From contig CM064427.1 of assembly GCA_032690845.1 (NCBI GenBank), positions 17,619,501 to 17,683,500 of the forward strand: 64,000 bases of DNA, read 5' to 3'. This stretch comes from Eleusine coracana subsp. coracana (lineage: Eukaryota > Streptophyta > Magnoliopsida > Poales > Poaceae). This document shows positions 24,601-34,800 of the stretch, piece after piece. Every line of letters begins with the position of its first letter. Within the stretch, counting starts at the first letter, position 1. The position numbers were made by a program, and so were the translations under genes. A model generated the notes under the pieces. It was not told where the DNA came from. It made no database searches and worked only from the letters and a program-made list of their open reading frames with translations.

Positions 24601-27600
24601 GCCAGCCAAGCGGGTGCTCTGATCCATCGTACTTGGGAAAATGAAATTTGTGTGCCGGGCGATCGCCACTGGAATTGGAAGTATCCGAGGAGAAACGGCC
24701 CTGTTTGTCCAGAATTTGCATTTGGATGTTGTTCAGAGAGCTGAAGAAACACCCCTGTTCCAGCATGAGGGCGGTGACCTCATTGTCGACCTTGTTGCCG
24801 ATTTCACCCATCTTGGAGATCATCTTCGCGACAACATTGTCGAGGACTTCCTGGAGGTCATCCTTGGTGATGTACTTGGTGTTGCCTTCGCCCATTGCAG
24901 CAGAAAGCGGTGGGTTTGGCGGCGCGCAGGGGAAAGTTGGGTGGTGTGCGGCAAGAAATTTGGGTGCAAATTGGTTTTGTTCCAGCAAAGTGCAAGAACG
25001 TCCCGTCTGATACCAGAGATCTTATGGCTAAATTGTTGTCTTATTGAGAATAATATAGATTGAGGCAGATGAATCTTGCCCTCACGCTGGAGGCTCTGAG
25101 AATTCCGATCTACTTCTTTTTCTTCCCCCTTTTACAACGACTCTCCCGTGCTTTATATAATAGCCGGCCTAACATACTCCAAACCCTAACAGACTCTAAC
25201 TCAAACTCTAATCTTATCTCTAAAGGAAACTGACTCCAAAAATAGAAACTAACCCTGAGCCACATTAGGTGTGGCCTTCTGTTGCCTACGCTGGAATTTC
25301 TTGCCAAAGAAGTTGTCCATAATAGGTTTATTATTGCCCTTTCCCCCTACTTTTCTTCATGTATGTCTTCCTTTATCTGTTGACTGTCTGTGTGTTTCGG
25401 CTCTTGTAGGTTTCATCTCCAGCCTAACCCAACTTGATTGGGACTAACAGGCTTTGCTGATTTTGTTGTTGTTGTTGTTGATAAAGAAAGATTATGTCCT
25501 GTAGGCCAAGGGGACCTAGGAAATACTTGGATTAGTTGGAATAACTGGAAAGCATAATGAGTCAGCTTGACAAGAAGAGCTTCTTTATATGAACATTCAA
25601 CACAAGATTTCCTAACATATAAATGCAGAGTCAAGTGATAAAAGAATTTCATGAAACCGTAGAATGCATTCTCTTGAATCATTTAAATCTTAGCCACTCT
25701 GCAGATAAGTCAGTGGTAGAGTGTGTGCTTGCTCACTGTTATGCTCTGTTTACTTCTAGGAGATGGCTAAATTAAGCGTTCTGGTCACAACCATTTGATG
25801 CATGCAAGAATAGCTTCCATTCACATTTTAATAGAACACATCTTCAAGTTCATGTGCACCTTAACATATAGGTAGATCAAAAATCATTGAATATTTGTGT
25901 ACAACTACAGCTAAATAAAACATGGAGCATTCTTTTGTCAAGTGTGGCACATCTTGTCATCAACTTATATATCAAATTTCTTATGAGGGCTATGTCACCA
26001 CTGGAACTTAAGGTGGGCAAAGTTTCATCGAAAACGCAAAACTAAACCGCATCAAATCTAAGCAACCAATTCTGTGGATTTTGGGGGGTTTGGGTATTGG
26101 TGCAGTTGTTTGTTTGACATTGTTTGATGCTCAGCATATTAGACAGTTGCAGCTGCTCGCAAAGGTAAATCACTGATTAAACCAATCTATTCAGTTGAAA
26201 CCCAAATACTAAATGTCAGGACCATATTGCCATCCATAGACAATCGCTCCCAGTCAGTGTTGTTGAGTCCCAATGACATCATCCAAAGGCAATAGCTTCT
26301 GGTCCCCCTTGCCAATCACTGTCTCCATCAGGTCTCACTATTTCATTCACAAGATTCCATTGCAAATCCATCACAGATCAGTGCCCACGGCCTACCTCTC
26401 AGCCTACCACACTCAGCCGCTAAACGGCACCTGCTTCTTTGTTTTTGGAGAATCGCTAAGCAGCACCTGCGATTCAGTGCTAATTGTCACAAGCCACCAA
26501 CTGTCACTCATCTCATTACCCACACTGCCAGTACGGATGTGAGCATGCTGGTGGAGCAGGAGGTAGCACTTGAGGCCCACCCTAATTACGCCATTTGTCA
26601 AAGTCCACTGTTGAAGTGTAGATCTGGCGTGAGTTATTGTTGGGTATTGCCATGACATGAACCTTGGTGAAACCAAAAACACGAACCATGTAAAAAAACC
26701 GAACCATGTCATTTCTGTAATTATTTTCCTAGCATATTTGGTTTGTAGTTTCTAGAAACTGAAAATTTCAAACACTCAAGCCTAAATGAAACTCTCAACA
26801 AAAGTCACCTCATTCATTTAGCTAAACTTTTTTTTTGGAAGCAGTCGAACGATCATCGGCGCCGACTGAGCTCACCATACAAATTTTTCTAATGTATGAA
26901 CCAACATCATGACCGACCCCACAGGTAGCCAGTCTTCAACTGTTTCATTTTCTTCAGATACAATGATTAGTTCTTCGCTCTGCACTACAATATATAAGTT
27001 GTCTTGTTTGTAACAACACAAAACATTCTCCTAAATTGATAACTAATAGCACACAACGGTAAGCTCGCCTATTAGCCAGCAAAATTTCAAACCCTCCCTT
27101 TTGCCCCATTGATTCAGCATTTAACTCCTAGCTGTTGTTACAGTACCAAACAAAATATGGAGATGTTCTCTCAGTTGTTTAAGACAGAGATTGCATGATA
27201 AATAGCTTCTTGAAAAAGCTCCTATATTACGGATCATCAGTTACTTAAGCATTCCCCGATGCATGTAACATGCATTATGGACCAAAACTGAAGAATAGAG
27301 GATTGGCAAACCACATCATTTAATAAACCAGTATCTTCTATATCCCTTGTCAATTGCACTTCTTGTGACACACAATTCTGGCAGTTGTACTTCCAGCACT
27401 GCTGTCATAGTATCAAAACTCACTAGCATGATGTCCACTGCGCTAACAATTAGTGTTTTGTACAGTAAAATTTGCAAAAATAATATCTGGGCAGCTCCAA
27501 TTAATTGATCCATCTGCAGTCAGCTTTGATTTCTTCAATATAGAACATCCATTCCATATTCTGTATGGATCGTGTCCATACAAAATTCCTGGAATCTACT

Positions 27601-28135
27601 CAACGAGTAGCGCCTTTTTTTCTATTGGCACACACAATAGACAGGTTTTTTCCAAGCATTCCAATGCAAGTGGGAGAAGCTAGAACTCACCAGACATGGC
27701 GACCATCGCCCGATGCGTCCACCACAGTGACCGCGTCCGCCTCTAGCTGCTCCTTAATCTGCCAAGAAACGAGAATAACAATGAACATGCATCAGCTCAT
27801 TGCCTCGATTTTGTCGCAACACCAAGACTAAGCAGGAAGCCCCGCTGCGGTTCCAAGACAAGTACCTTTGCCTCCAGCGCCTTCGTCGCCGGAGACTCGG
27901 CGGGCCCCGCCGACCCGGGCGCCGACGCCCAAGCCGCCAACCCCCTAGCCCGACGGCTGCAAGAAAGAGAGCGAGGGGACCAGGTGGCGGCGGCGGATGT
28001 GGTTGAGTGGGAGGAGAAGGCAGATGAGGCGTGGCGGCGGATGGAATGAATGGGAGAGGAGGAGGAGAGGCGGCGCAGCAGGAGCGCGGCCAGCGAGCAG
28101 GGAGCGGCGGCGGCGGACCTCATCGGCAGCATCAT
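18467..28135 (-). CDS. BOLA4: BOLA4-like BolA family protein, organelle-targeted, three exons
   Basis: The joined exons (28135-27866, 27758-27691, 18620-18467) give 492 nt: 163 residues plus TAA. Residues 1-90 are an Ala/Ser/Arg-rich, acid-poor leader typical of a plastid or mitochondrial transit peptide. Residues 91-163 are a BolA domain with the signature FEGKSAVNRQRMVYKVIWEEL, the invariant C-terminal His in TVHAVDQ, and a GDGRH loop His. Plant BolA proteins partner monothiol glutaredoxins and share a [2Fe-2S] cluster through these residues; BOLA4 relatives act in organelles. All splice sites are GT-AG and phases match (0, then 2). I chose the first of two adjacent ATGs at 28135; Met5 at 28123 is also possible. 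Intron 2 is 9070 bp with a Reina retrotransposon. The gene looks intact, but expression is unproven. Confidence 0.85.
18621..20287. other. BOLA4-like intron 2, 3' part
   Basis: AT-rich intronic sequence with no further exon needed to complete the BolA domain. A repeated phrase (GGATTAGTTGATAAAGG) occurs at about 20215 and 20282, next to the LINE insertion site. Otherwise I see nothing. Confidence 0.6.
20298..20333 (+). repeat. LINE (RTE-like) tail fragment, left piece
   Basis: This short piece joins in sense to 25330-25476 once the Reina element and one copy of its target duplication are removed. The left flank GTTGATAAAG (20288-20297) repeats after the LINE tail at 25477-25486, as expected of a LINE target duplication. 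Confidence 0.45.
20334..20638 (-). repeat. 3' LTR of the Reina-like element
   Basis: On the minus strand it starts TGTTATGGAC (20638) and ends CATAACA (20334). A TATATAA-like box lies at about 20468-20474. It pairs with 25020-25324. Confidence 0.9.
20639..20652 (-). other. Polypurine tract of the Reina-like element
   Basis: On the minus strand AGTAGGGCGGAAG directly precedes the 3' LTR start. A TAG in it ends the pol frame after the chromodomain; the frame beyond it (GGSVMDNFFRKK) continues into the LTR. Confidence 0.65.
20644..24895 (-). pseudogene. Reina-like gag-pol pseudogene
   Basis: Gag starts MGEGNTKYITKDDLQEVLD at 24895. The protease motif is ALVDSGLTHYFIS (about 23720). RT shows VDYRALNAKT (about 23110), FTKLDLRSGYH (about 22995) and MPFGLTNAPSTFQ (about 22900). 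The catalytic FDD box reads FYDILIY (about 22820), so one catalytic Asp is lost. RNase H is near 22380. Integrase remnants (VVDRFSKMVYFIP, about 21550) precede a C-terminal GPY-type domain (LAPRYYGPYKVLEKVG, about 20970) and a degraded chromodomain (WEPLESFKERYPDFQLQDKL, about 20700). Breaks: TAG in gag near 24459, a frameshift near 23170 before RT, TAG after GYH at about 22993, and several frameshifts in integrase (21250-21900). The element could not move by itself. Confidence 0.88.
25006..25015 (-). other. Primer binding site of the Reina-like element
   Basis: It reads TGGTATCAGA on the minus strand, four bases inside the 5' LTR, matching the 3' end of initiator tRNA-Met. Confidence 0.8.
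25020..25324 (-). repeat. 5' LTR of the Reina-like element
   Basis: It has the same length as the 3' LTR. Both outermost dinucleotides are mutated (TATTATGG at the start, CATAAGA at the end). It is followed on the minus strand, after four bases, by the primer binding site. Confidence 0.9.
25330..25476 (+). repeat. LINE (RTE-like) 3' tail with (TTG)n, right piece
   Basis: It ends CCCAACTTGATTGGGACTAA, a spacer and a run of TTG units. Plant RTE-type LINEs and the SINEs that use them end this way. It is 5'-truncated to about 180 bp in total and split by the Reina element. It lies antisense to the BOLA4-like gene. Confidence 0.55.
25487..27690. other. BOLA4-like intron 2, 5' part
   Basis: AT-rich intronic sequence between the LINE/Reina insertions and exon 2. 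I find no further exon or complete repeat; the open frames present (26273-26542 and its antisense) do not resemble proteins. Confidence 0.55.
27691..27758 (-). CDS. BOLA4: BOLA4-like exon 2: start of the BolA fold
   Basis: 68 nt follow the acceptor CAG at 27761-27759 and encode IKEQLEADAVTVVDASGDGR then HV and two bases of a split codon. It holds the first helix, first strand and the metal-site loop with His. Donor GTGAGT at 27690. Confidence 0.85.
27866..28135 (-). CDS. BOLA4: BOLA4-like exon 1: transit peptide
   Basis: It encodes 90 residues, starting MMLPMRSAAAAPCSLAALLL and ending TKALEAK at the donor GTACTT (27865). Rich in Ala, Ser and Arg with one Glu before residue 85, as expected of an organelle presequence. 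An open frame continues upstream to 28300 but lacks presequence character, so I do not include it. Intron 1 is 107 bp (27759-27865). Confidence 0.85.
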
Positions 28136-28275
28136 CGCGCCGTCGACCAGCAGGCACACGAGAGATTCTTTTTTAATATTTCTCTTTTTGATTGAGAGGA
28201 TGGGAGAGGATTTTTGAGCGTGGTGCTCGTGGCTGCCACAAGCATGGACCGGTTTCTGTTCTGGGCCCAAATTTA

Positions 28276-28486
28276 GGTGAGGGGTGTTCGTTTTCTTCAA
28301 AACTAAACTTTAGCTTCTAAAATTTAGCTTATTTTTTTAGAGAATTAAAGTTTAGTTCTTCTTTTAGCCTCTTTTATTTTCTAGAACTAAAGTTTAACTC
28401 TACTTTTAGTCCTCTCGTTCGTTTCTCTAGAGTTAAAATTTGGACTAAAGTTTAGTTTTAGTCTTTTAGCTCATAAAAACTATCGG
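28276..28486. repeat. MITE-like AT-rich repeat in the BOLA4-like upstream region
   Basis: It begins GGGGTGTTCGTTTTC and consists of repeated forms of ACTAAAGTTTAG and CTAAAATTTAG, as in many grass MITEs. The right end appears to be cut by the LTR at 28487, so no inverted repeat pair or target duplication can be shown. Confidence 0.4.
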
Positions 28487-30007
28487 TGTTTAGATCACCG
28501 GCTAGTAGAATTTATTCACAGGATACGTATTTCGGGCTCAGTGATGGCAAAGCAAGAGGATACGGGGGGTTATACTAGTTCAGGGAAGCCCTCTATGTCC
28601 AGTTCTCAGACCTTCTCGTGTTACTTGCTCCGGTGGTGGAGTACAACGATAATGAGAGAGGAGGAGGCTCCAAGTCTCGGGTGCGAGTGAATTGTGTGTG
28701 TTGGTTGTGCGTCTGCCTCTATCTGCCGCTCGTGAAAGAGGCGCGAGCCTCCCCTTTTATACTTCAAGGGAAAGGGACCCATGTTACAGAGAGAAAGAGA
28801 GATTTCTACACGTGATGGGTCAGTGGAGGCGAGCCGAAGAAGGCGAAGCCTTTGGTCGATGGCGTAGCCTTGGGTCCTTGTAGGCTCCATCGTTCTGGTC
28901 TCGCGTCAGATGGGCGGTACTGCGTTCGAGCGTGCCCCCGTTCTCCGTCGTCGGGTCTAGTTCCCCCTTGTTCCTGTAGTCGGCGTGTTCCGTCATATGC
29001 AGGGAGGTGCAGCATGGACATTGTACGTTATTCAAGCAAGGCTCAATCTAGTTGTTCATCAAGCCGTCTTGCACCATCACCATTGGGTGTGTCATCTCGT
29101 GATGGCAGCATAGTGAGCCTTGTCATGCCTACCATCGTCAGCAGGCGCTGGTGATGATGAGGGGAGGGATAGGTATTTGGAGAGATTTGACTCCTTGATA
29201 CTGTGTATGCGTAATGGGCATGGCATTTAAGGTCGGGTGGTTGGCTGTTCTTGACCGTTGGCTCGCTCGACCCCCTCCGTCAGGGGTTGTCGCGTCGGGT
29301 TGCGCCTGTTCGGACCTGCTTGGAGATGGAATCCGTCCCGTCCTGACAAGTCAATCGAGCTTCTCCACTCTGCCACTCCTGGCTTGGTCAGGGTTTCAGC
29401 ACCTTGTCCTGTCTAGGCATGGGTCCCACCGATAGGAGTTGACGGAGGTAGAGTCTATGTGGTGATTACGGGGGCCCATACCATCGTCGTGACTGTAGTG
29501 GCAGTGGAGCATCCTTCCTTGCCCTGGAGTGGATAGGCTCGGGCAGGTGGCTGAGTCATCTGCCTGGAAAGGCGAGCCATGCTTGGGTTTCATCGGGCAG
29601 GACGACTTGCCCTCGACTCCCATTGAGGGGTCGAGCGGGGCGTAGCGAATACTCGACCCCCATTGAGGGTTCGAGCGGGACGTGACCGACCCTCGACCAC
29701 TCGGAGGTCGAGCGAATCGGGACAGTGATGCGACCTTTGAGGCTAAGGCTTGACTGCCGCGAGGACGCTTCCTGTGGGGGCCCACGCTAGTGATGCCTCA
29801 GTAGCGATCCAGCGGGCCCTTTTGAGTCGGACGCGTATGAGTCCTTAGGCGGTGCCACGTGGCACCCTGATCCTTACCCTCGACAAAAACGAACAATCCT
29901 GAGTTCAGGGGCAGAAATGGTGAGAACGAGCTATCGCCGGATGAAGGACCGGATTTGTCCACATATGTAGTGGGCTGGTCTGTTATAATGGATAGGGCTA
30001 TGTTACA
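28487..30007 (-). repeat. Probable solo LTR upstream of the BOLA4-like gene
   Basis: The ends are TGTTTAGATC and CTATGTTACA (TG...CA). On the minus strand it starts TGTAACATAG. Inside are three repeats of a CTCGAC..CCATTGAGG / GGTCGAGCG unit (about 29609-29715) of a kind common in grass retrotransposon LTRs. No internal region or matching partner LTR is present and no target duplication is found, so the boundaries are tentative. Open frames on both strands reflect GC content. It lies in the same orientation as the BOLA4-like gene, about 350 bp before its ATG. Confidence 0.5.
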
Positions 30008-31429
30008 GTAGTGCACTAGGTCTGCGGTGTCAAATGGACATGTATCATTTTAAATGTTTTTTTACAGTCTTCACATTTTCTTGTATAAATTCAGAATTTA
30101 TGAAGATACTGAAATGGTATAATCAAAATATTGAGATAATTACTACTGAATGTATAGTATATCTATACTATAAAGGCTAAACATTGTATCTAAAATCCTT
30201 TACTCTTTTTTATACCCATCTCCAATCTATATGTGTTTGATTAAAACTGATTTACGGGCCCGATTTTTATCTAAGCCGAAGGCTAAATCAAGCATCTAGT
30301 ATGGTTCATGGGACCGGAAGATTGAAGCATAACATCTTACGCACGTTAACACGGAGTGTTGTCCGCTTCTTTTTAAGTTTTTGCACCAACGCAATTAGAT
30401 ACCCGCCCGCAGACAGTTTTTGGTAGTTTTCCATTTACCAAGCATGATTTACGTTTCTTCACAAGGAAACATATTCGCAGAGTTGTGGCGGCGGCACCAC
30501 ATGGGAGCAGGCCGTATCTAGGCACGGTGAGGGCAACGTGTGATGTGGACAAGGGTTCCCGATCTTTTGATAGGTTCAAATAATCTTGATTAAGGCGGAG
30601 GCGATACACAAATCGATCCGGCTTCCAAACGACACATTCTGAACCCCGCAATCGCAGCACAACATCTCCTCTAATTATCAACCATTCAAGAACGATTAAC
30701 CTCACCGAGAAGGCTTATCATTGCCTGTAAATCAAGAACACAAGCAAGAACAAAAAAAAATACAACCAAATTTGTAAGTATACGATGAATCTCATAAGTT
30801 AGGATCTCACAAACCGATATCACGACGAAACTGTTATGAACAGAATAATCTAAGCAAAACCTCAAACCCTAATGGTGCGGTGGTGGCTGTATATGAAGAC
30901 CCTAGGGTTGTGCAAGACCCTCTGGACACGCCTTTAATTGGGCTCAACTGGATACAAAGCCCAAAGGCCAAAAATAGGTGACGCAGCACCGACACAGATT
31001 CTGGACCCTCTCTTGTTTTGACGATTCCCGATGACTCCGGATGAACTTTGACATGAGGCTGGCAGTATTGGAAAGGTTTTCTCCTTATCTTTCCGTGCAT
31101 ATGTAGAATGTCCAAATCCGAGTCCGTATGCGTCTTGGACAACTGTTTTAGTGTAGACTGGTCCTGAGCACCAAAACAGACTCGAAGTCGGTTTTGATTG
31201 GGTTCCACCTTGGCTTTCAAGCCCTTGCTGGTTCTTCATATTCCCAACTCCTTATCCCATCATCTCCTGGTCCTCTTCATGGTTCCTAATCACAAAATAA
31301 TCATTAGATAGCAAACCATTTTCAAAAGTAACATATAGCGAAGAATGTAGGAACGAGCTCACCTCTAAATTTAGTCGTCGTGCACGAACTCTAGTCATTG
31401 GACCTTGCAAGTCTAGAATTAGAGAAGTG

Positions 31430-31885
31430 TTGTGTGTATCCTAGGAGTGATGTCGTCATCAACGCGGCTGCCGGATGAGACGGGGTACTGGCGCGGCGCG
31501 ATGAGCGGGGGAGGAGGTCCGGTGCGACGCGTGGAAGCAGGGCGGCACTGCTGGCTGAGGCACTGGCCGGCAGCTCGACTGCACCGAGGAAGTCGACGGG
31601 CAACGGTTTCATGGCAGTGAGGAAGTCGGCTGCGGCGGCTCAATGGCAGCATCCAAAGTGAGGTCTCTCTCTCTCTCCGGTGGGCGGACTCAGGCTCGGC
31701 AGCCCTGTGGCGGCGGCACCTCCGACCGTGTACCTCCGGCAACGACCTTCTCTCTCTATGCACGCATCCTCGTCTTCTCTCTCCCCGATGGCTGAGACAG
31801 CAGATGAACCACATGATGCCTCGTCGGCAACGCCTCCATGGACAACGCACCCGAGGTGCTCGATGAATTGTCTCAAAGGTTAGTT
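31430..31885 (+). other. GC-rich exon-like block inside Helitron 1
   Basis: It is GC-rich in otherwise AT-rich sequence. One frame (31680-31883) runs to a potential donor (CAAAG|GTTAGT, about 31879), but I do not recognise a product on either strand. Helitrons commonly capture gene pieces, so this is a candidate, not a call. Confidence 0.3.
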
Positions 31886-34800
31886 GGCAATGCCTTTCTT
31901 CCTCTCTGCTGATTCATGTTTAGCTGTTGATAGATTGTTGTAGTTTTGTCCAATCATTGCGCTATCTCCTCTAATTTTACCAGGGATTCGTAGGAGATCA
32001 TGAGATGTTGTGTTGTGTGGGATGTTTGTTGAGCACATGCCACATAACAACCTTTTAGCAGCGAGGTAATGCTCTTTACCTTGCTGTGACCCACGATGGG
32101 CATGTCCACTGTCTGTGTGCCTGTGGTCAGATTTTCATGGAGATTATGGGGCTAGGATATATGAGACGTTTCCTTGTCATTGATTCCATGATATTTCCTG
32201 CAGTTGGTGATAAAAGCTCAATCTTTTTTAAGTTGTTTCTTGCGTCTGTCTCAGTTCTTTGATCTGCCCATCCTTGCTTCAGCACTGCACCTCGGTGCTC
32301 ACCAGCGCTCCGCTTTTATTTGGTTTTCAGGGGGGCAATGGAAAGCACCCAGACGTTGATCATGTAATTGAGCTCCATTCACCAGGCTGAGGAGCAGTGA
32401 CAGGTGACCGCTGCAGCACGGTCACGTCTGGCTCCAACTAAAACGGATTCAGCAGTGCATTGGTTTGTTTAGCCCCCTAAACATGTTTGTACTCGGTCAG
32501 AAGGTAGCAGCTGTAGCTCTGCTTTGTTTTGATTCCGGTAATATTGTTTCATGTTTGCTTAATATAGCAGCCTGCTCATGCTGTGTACTTGCTAGCTAAA
32601 TTTGTCCTTGCTCTGACATTGTGCTAGCTGCCTGTCAACATTGCACTAGCACTATCTGTTTGATCAGCTTGCATGTCTGTTTGATTATTCATTGCCTCAA
32701 TAATCTAACTCTTGCTTGTCAGCTTTGCTCTTGTGAAATAATCACCGCAAAGCATGTATGAACAGCATCTGATGTGTTCATCTTTTTGCTGCCACATTGA
32801 GCAAGTGTCTTTTTTTACCTGTTACACTTGATTGCTTTGCATAATTGTCTGCACAAAACAGTCACTCAATCACTGCTTTATATTATCTAATGATTGCCCT
32901 GTTGTTTTGTGCAGAACAAACCTGGTTGGTGCTCACTATCGTGCAGAAGGTAATGAATTAATGTCCAGTTGTTGGGCTTTGTGTTTACACTGATTCCTCG
33001 TTTCCTAAAGTTTTCACTCTTTAGTCTTTACCTTTTCAGTTCCTAATCAAAGTTATTTTATACTTGTGATTAGAAAATAAATTATCATGATAGGTCTACA
33101 AAATTTTGTACTTGCTGGAACTAAATTTCATTTTAGAAGAATGAGTAAAATTCCCCATCATACATGCAGAAAGTCTAAAGTTTTTTTATTCAGTGAGTGA
33201 TGTTTGAAAATATTTCCATAAAGATACATTCTTTATAAAAAGTTGCTTATACATACTTATTAAGGTCTGCTTGCCAGTAGCATCAGACATCAAAGATCAG
33301 TTGCATTGTTTTTATTTATTTATTTTGTATTTTGTTTCTTTTGTGATATTCTTTCCTAGCTACATTTTCAACATTTTCTGAAAGGATGGTCATAGTTTGA
33401 TCTGGTACTGGTTTTAGTGATCTCTGTATGCTTTCAACCTTTACTTGTGTAGGAAGCATGTTCGGTCATTGGGACTTCGGGAACTTCATTTTAATAAGGG
33501 TCTTGGGGTTCAATCCAATTAGGATGTTCTATGCTTTTTTGCTTTTTTCTCGAGAATATGAAAGCTGTGAGATCTCGTCGGTCATAAAAAATATGTGCTA
33601 CCATTTGGTGAAATGTCGGTATTGAGATCACGCTTCATGATGATTATATACAGTTCAGTACTCCGCTGAACTCCAGAAAAGCCACCTTGATCAAGGTTCA
33701 CAATTGCGCAAGGTATACATTTGTGTGATTTCAGTCAACGTCTTCCAACATTCTTTAAGTAAAGAGCACATTATAACGTGTTTGTTATCTGATGCTTTAA
33801 TTTCAGATTCCTGTATATGGTAATAATAACCTTTATTGGCTGAATCCTGTGCTTACTATTCTTTTTGAAATCTGATATAGTACAATGAAATGGTAATGTA
33901 TTCTTTCTCGTACCAGAGTACTTGATTAATTGTAGAACTGAAGTAATTTTGTTGGATGCTAGAAAAGCAAAGTTTATCAGTCTATTTTTGAAATGAACTA
34001 CTTACACACATGTCCTCCATTCATGAAATTTTGGAGATTTGCATGCAAGTATTCTCCAAATGAATGGTGGAAGAGTATGCGTGTGTACCAAAAATGAGTT
34101 GTTATAGCTAGCATCATTGTTTCTTTTTCCACTGTTATAGCACGATATACTTTGCAGCTTGAATTGATAGAAGGGCAACCGATGAGGGCTGTAAAGGGTG
34201 GTGCAGTGCACTTCACTAATTAATTTAGTGAGCAGTAATTAGTGAAAATACTTGTGTATTCTTTTCATTTGTGCAAGATTGTGAAGGTTTACATTGGCGT
34301 AGAGTACCAAATTTCAGCAACTCAGTTTTTTATTTCCATTTAAACACTCTCCTTTATGATTCTCCTTTACATTGATTGTTATTCATATTGTTATTCATAT
34401 ACATGGTTGAAACTTATTTGCTCCTCTGTAGAAAATACTAAATACTACAGGGTCACCGAGCAGCATGAATAGTAAAACACTATTAATCGTGGTAATTGAG
34501 TGATGTGAGGGCAATATTTTTAGCAACGCATTCAATTATTCAATTTTAATTTTTTTAATGATAACATATATCTTTATTAATTATCATAGTGTCAGAATAG
34601 CTTGCAAGAGACTATTTCCTAAAAAAGGTAATGCACATGTGTTACTTGAGTAGTTATTTTTTCTTCTTGGCATTTTGTGATCGTATATCAGATCATTGAG
34701 AATAATATAGCATATTGATAATTTTTCTTGTGCCCTATATATATTTATTGAGTTTTTTTGTTTTCCTAATTGGGTAATTTTGCCGCCCACATTTATAGAA

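Larger units (their letters stand above)
20334..25324 (-). mobile_element. Complete Reina-like Ty3/gypsy retrotransposon in BOLA4 intron 2
   Basis: It is 4991 bp with two LTRs of 305 bp each, flanked by perfect 5-bp target duplications GGTTT (20329-20333 and 25325-25329). The order on the minus strand is LTR, primer binding site, gag, protease, RT, RNase H, integrase, chromodomain, polypurine tract, LTR. Small size, 300-bp LTRs and a pol end that reads into the LTR fit the Reina lineage. I count about 15 differences between the LTRs (about 5%), so it is old on a retrotransposon scale. It lies in the same orientation as the host gene. Confidence 0.92.

Noticed and set aside
25459..25480. Simple (TTG)n microsatellite
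   Set aside because: It follows a LINE-type 3' end and is flanked by a candidate target duplication, so a LINE tail explains it better.
28136..28300. Upstream in-frame extension of the BOLA4-like exon 1 to a Met at 28300
   Set aside because: The extra residues have no presequence character, while the Met at 28135 begins a typical Ala/Ser/Arg leader.
28621..29785. Several 65-130 codon ORFs in the GC-rich region upstream of the BOLA4-like gene
   Set aside because: They overlap on both strands within a TG...CA-bounded LTR-like sequence and show no known motif.
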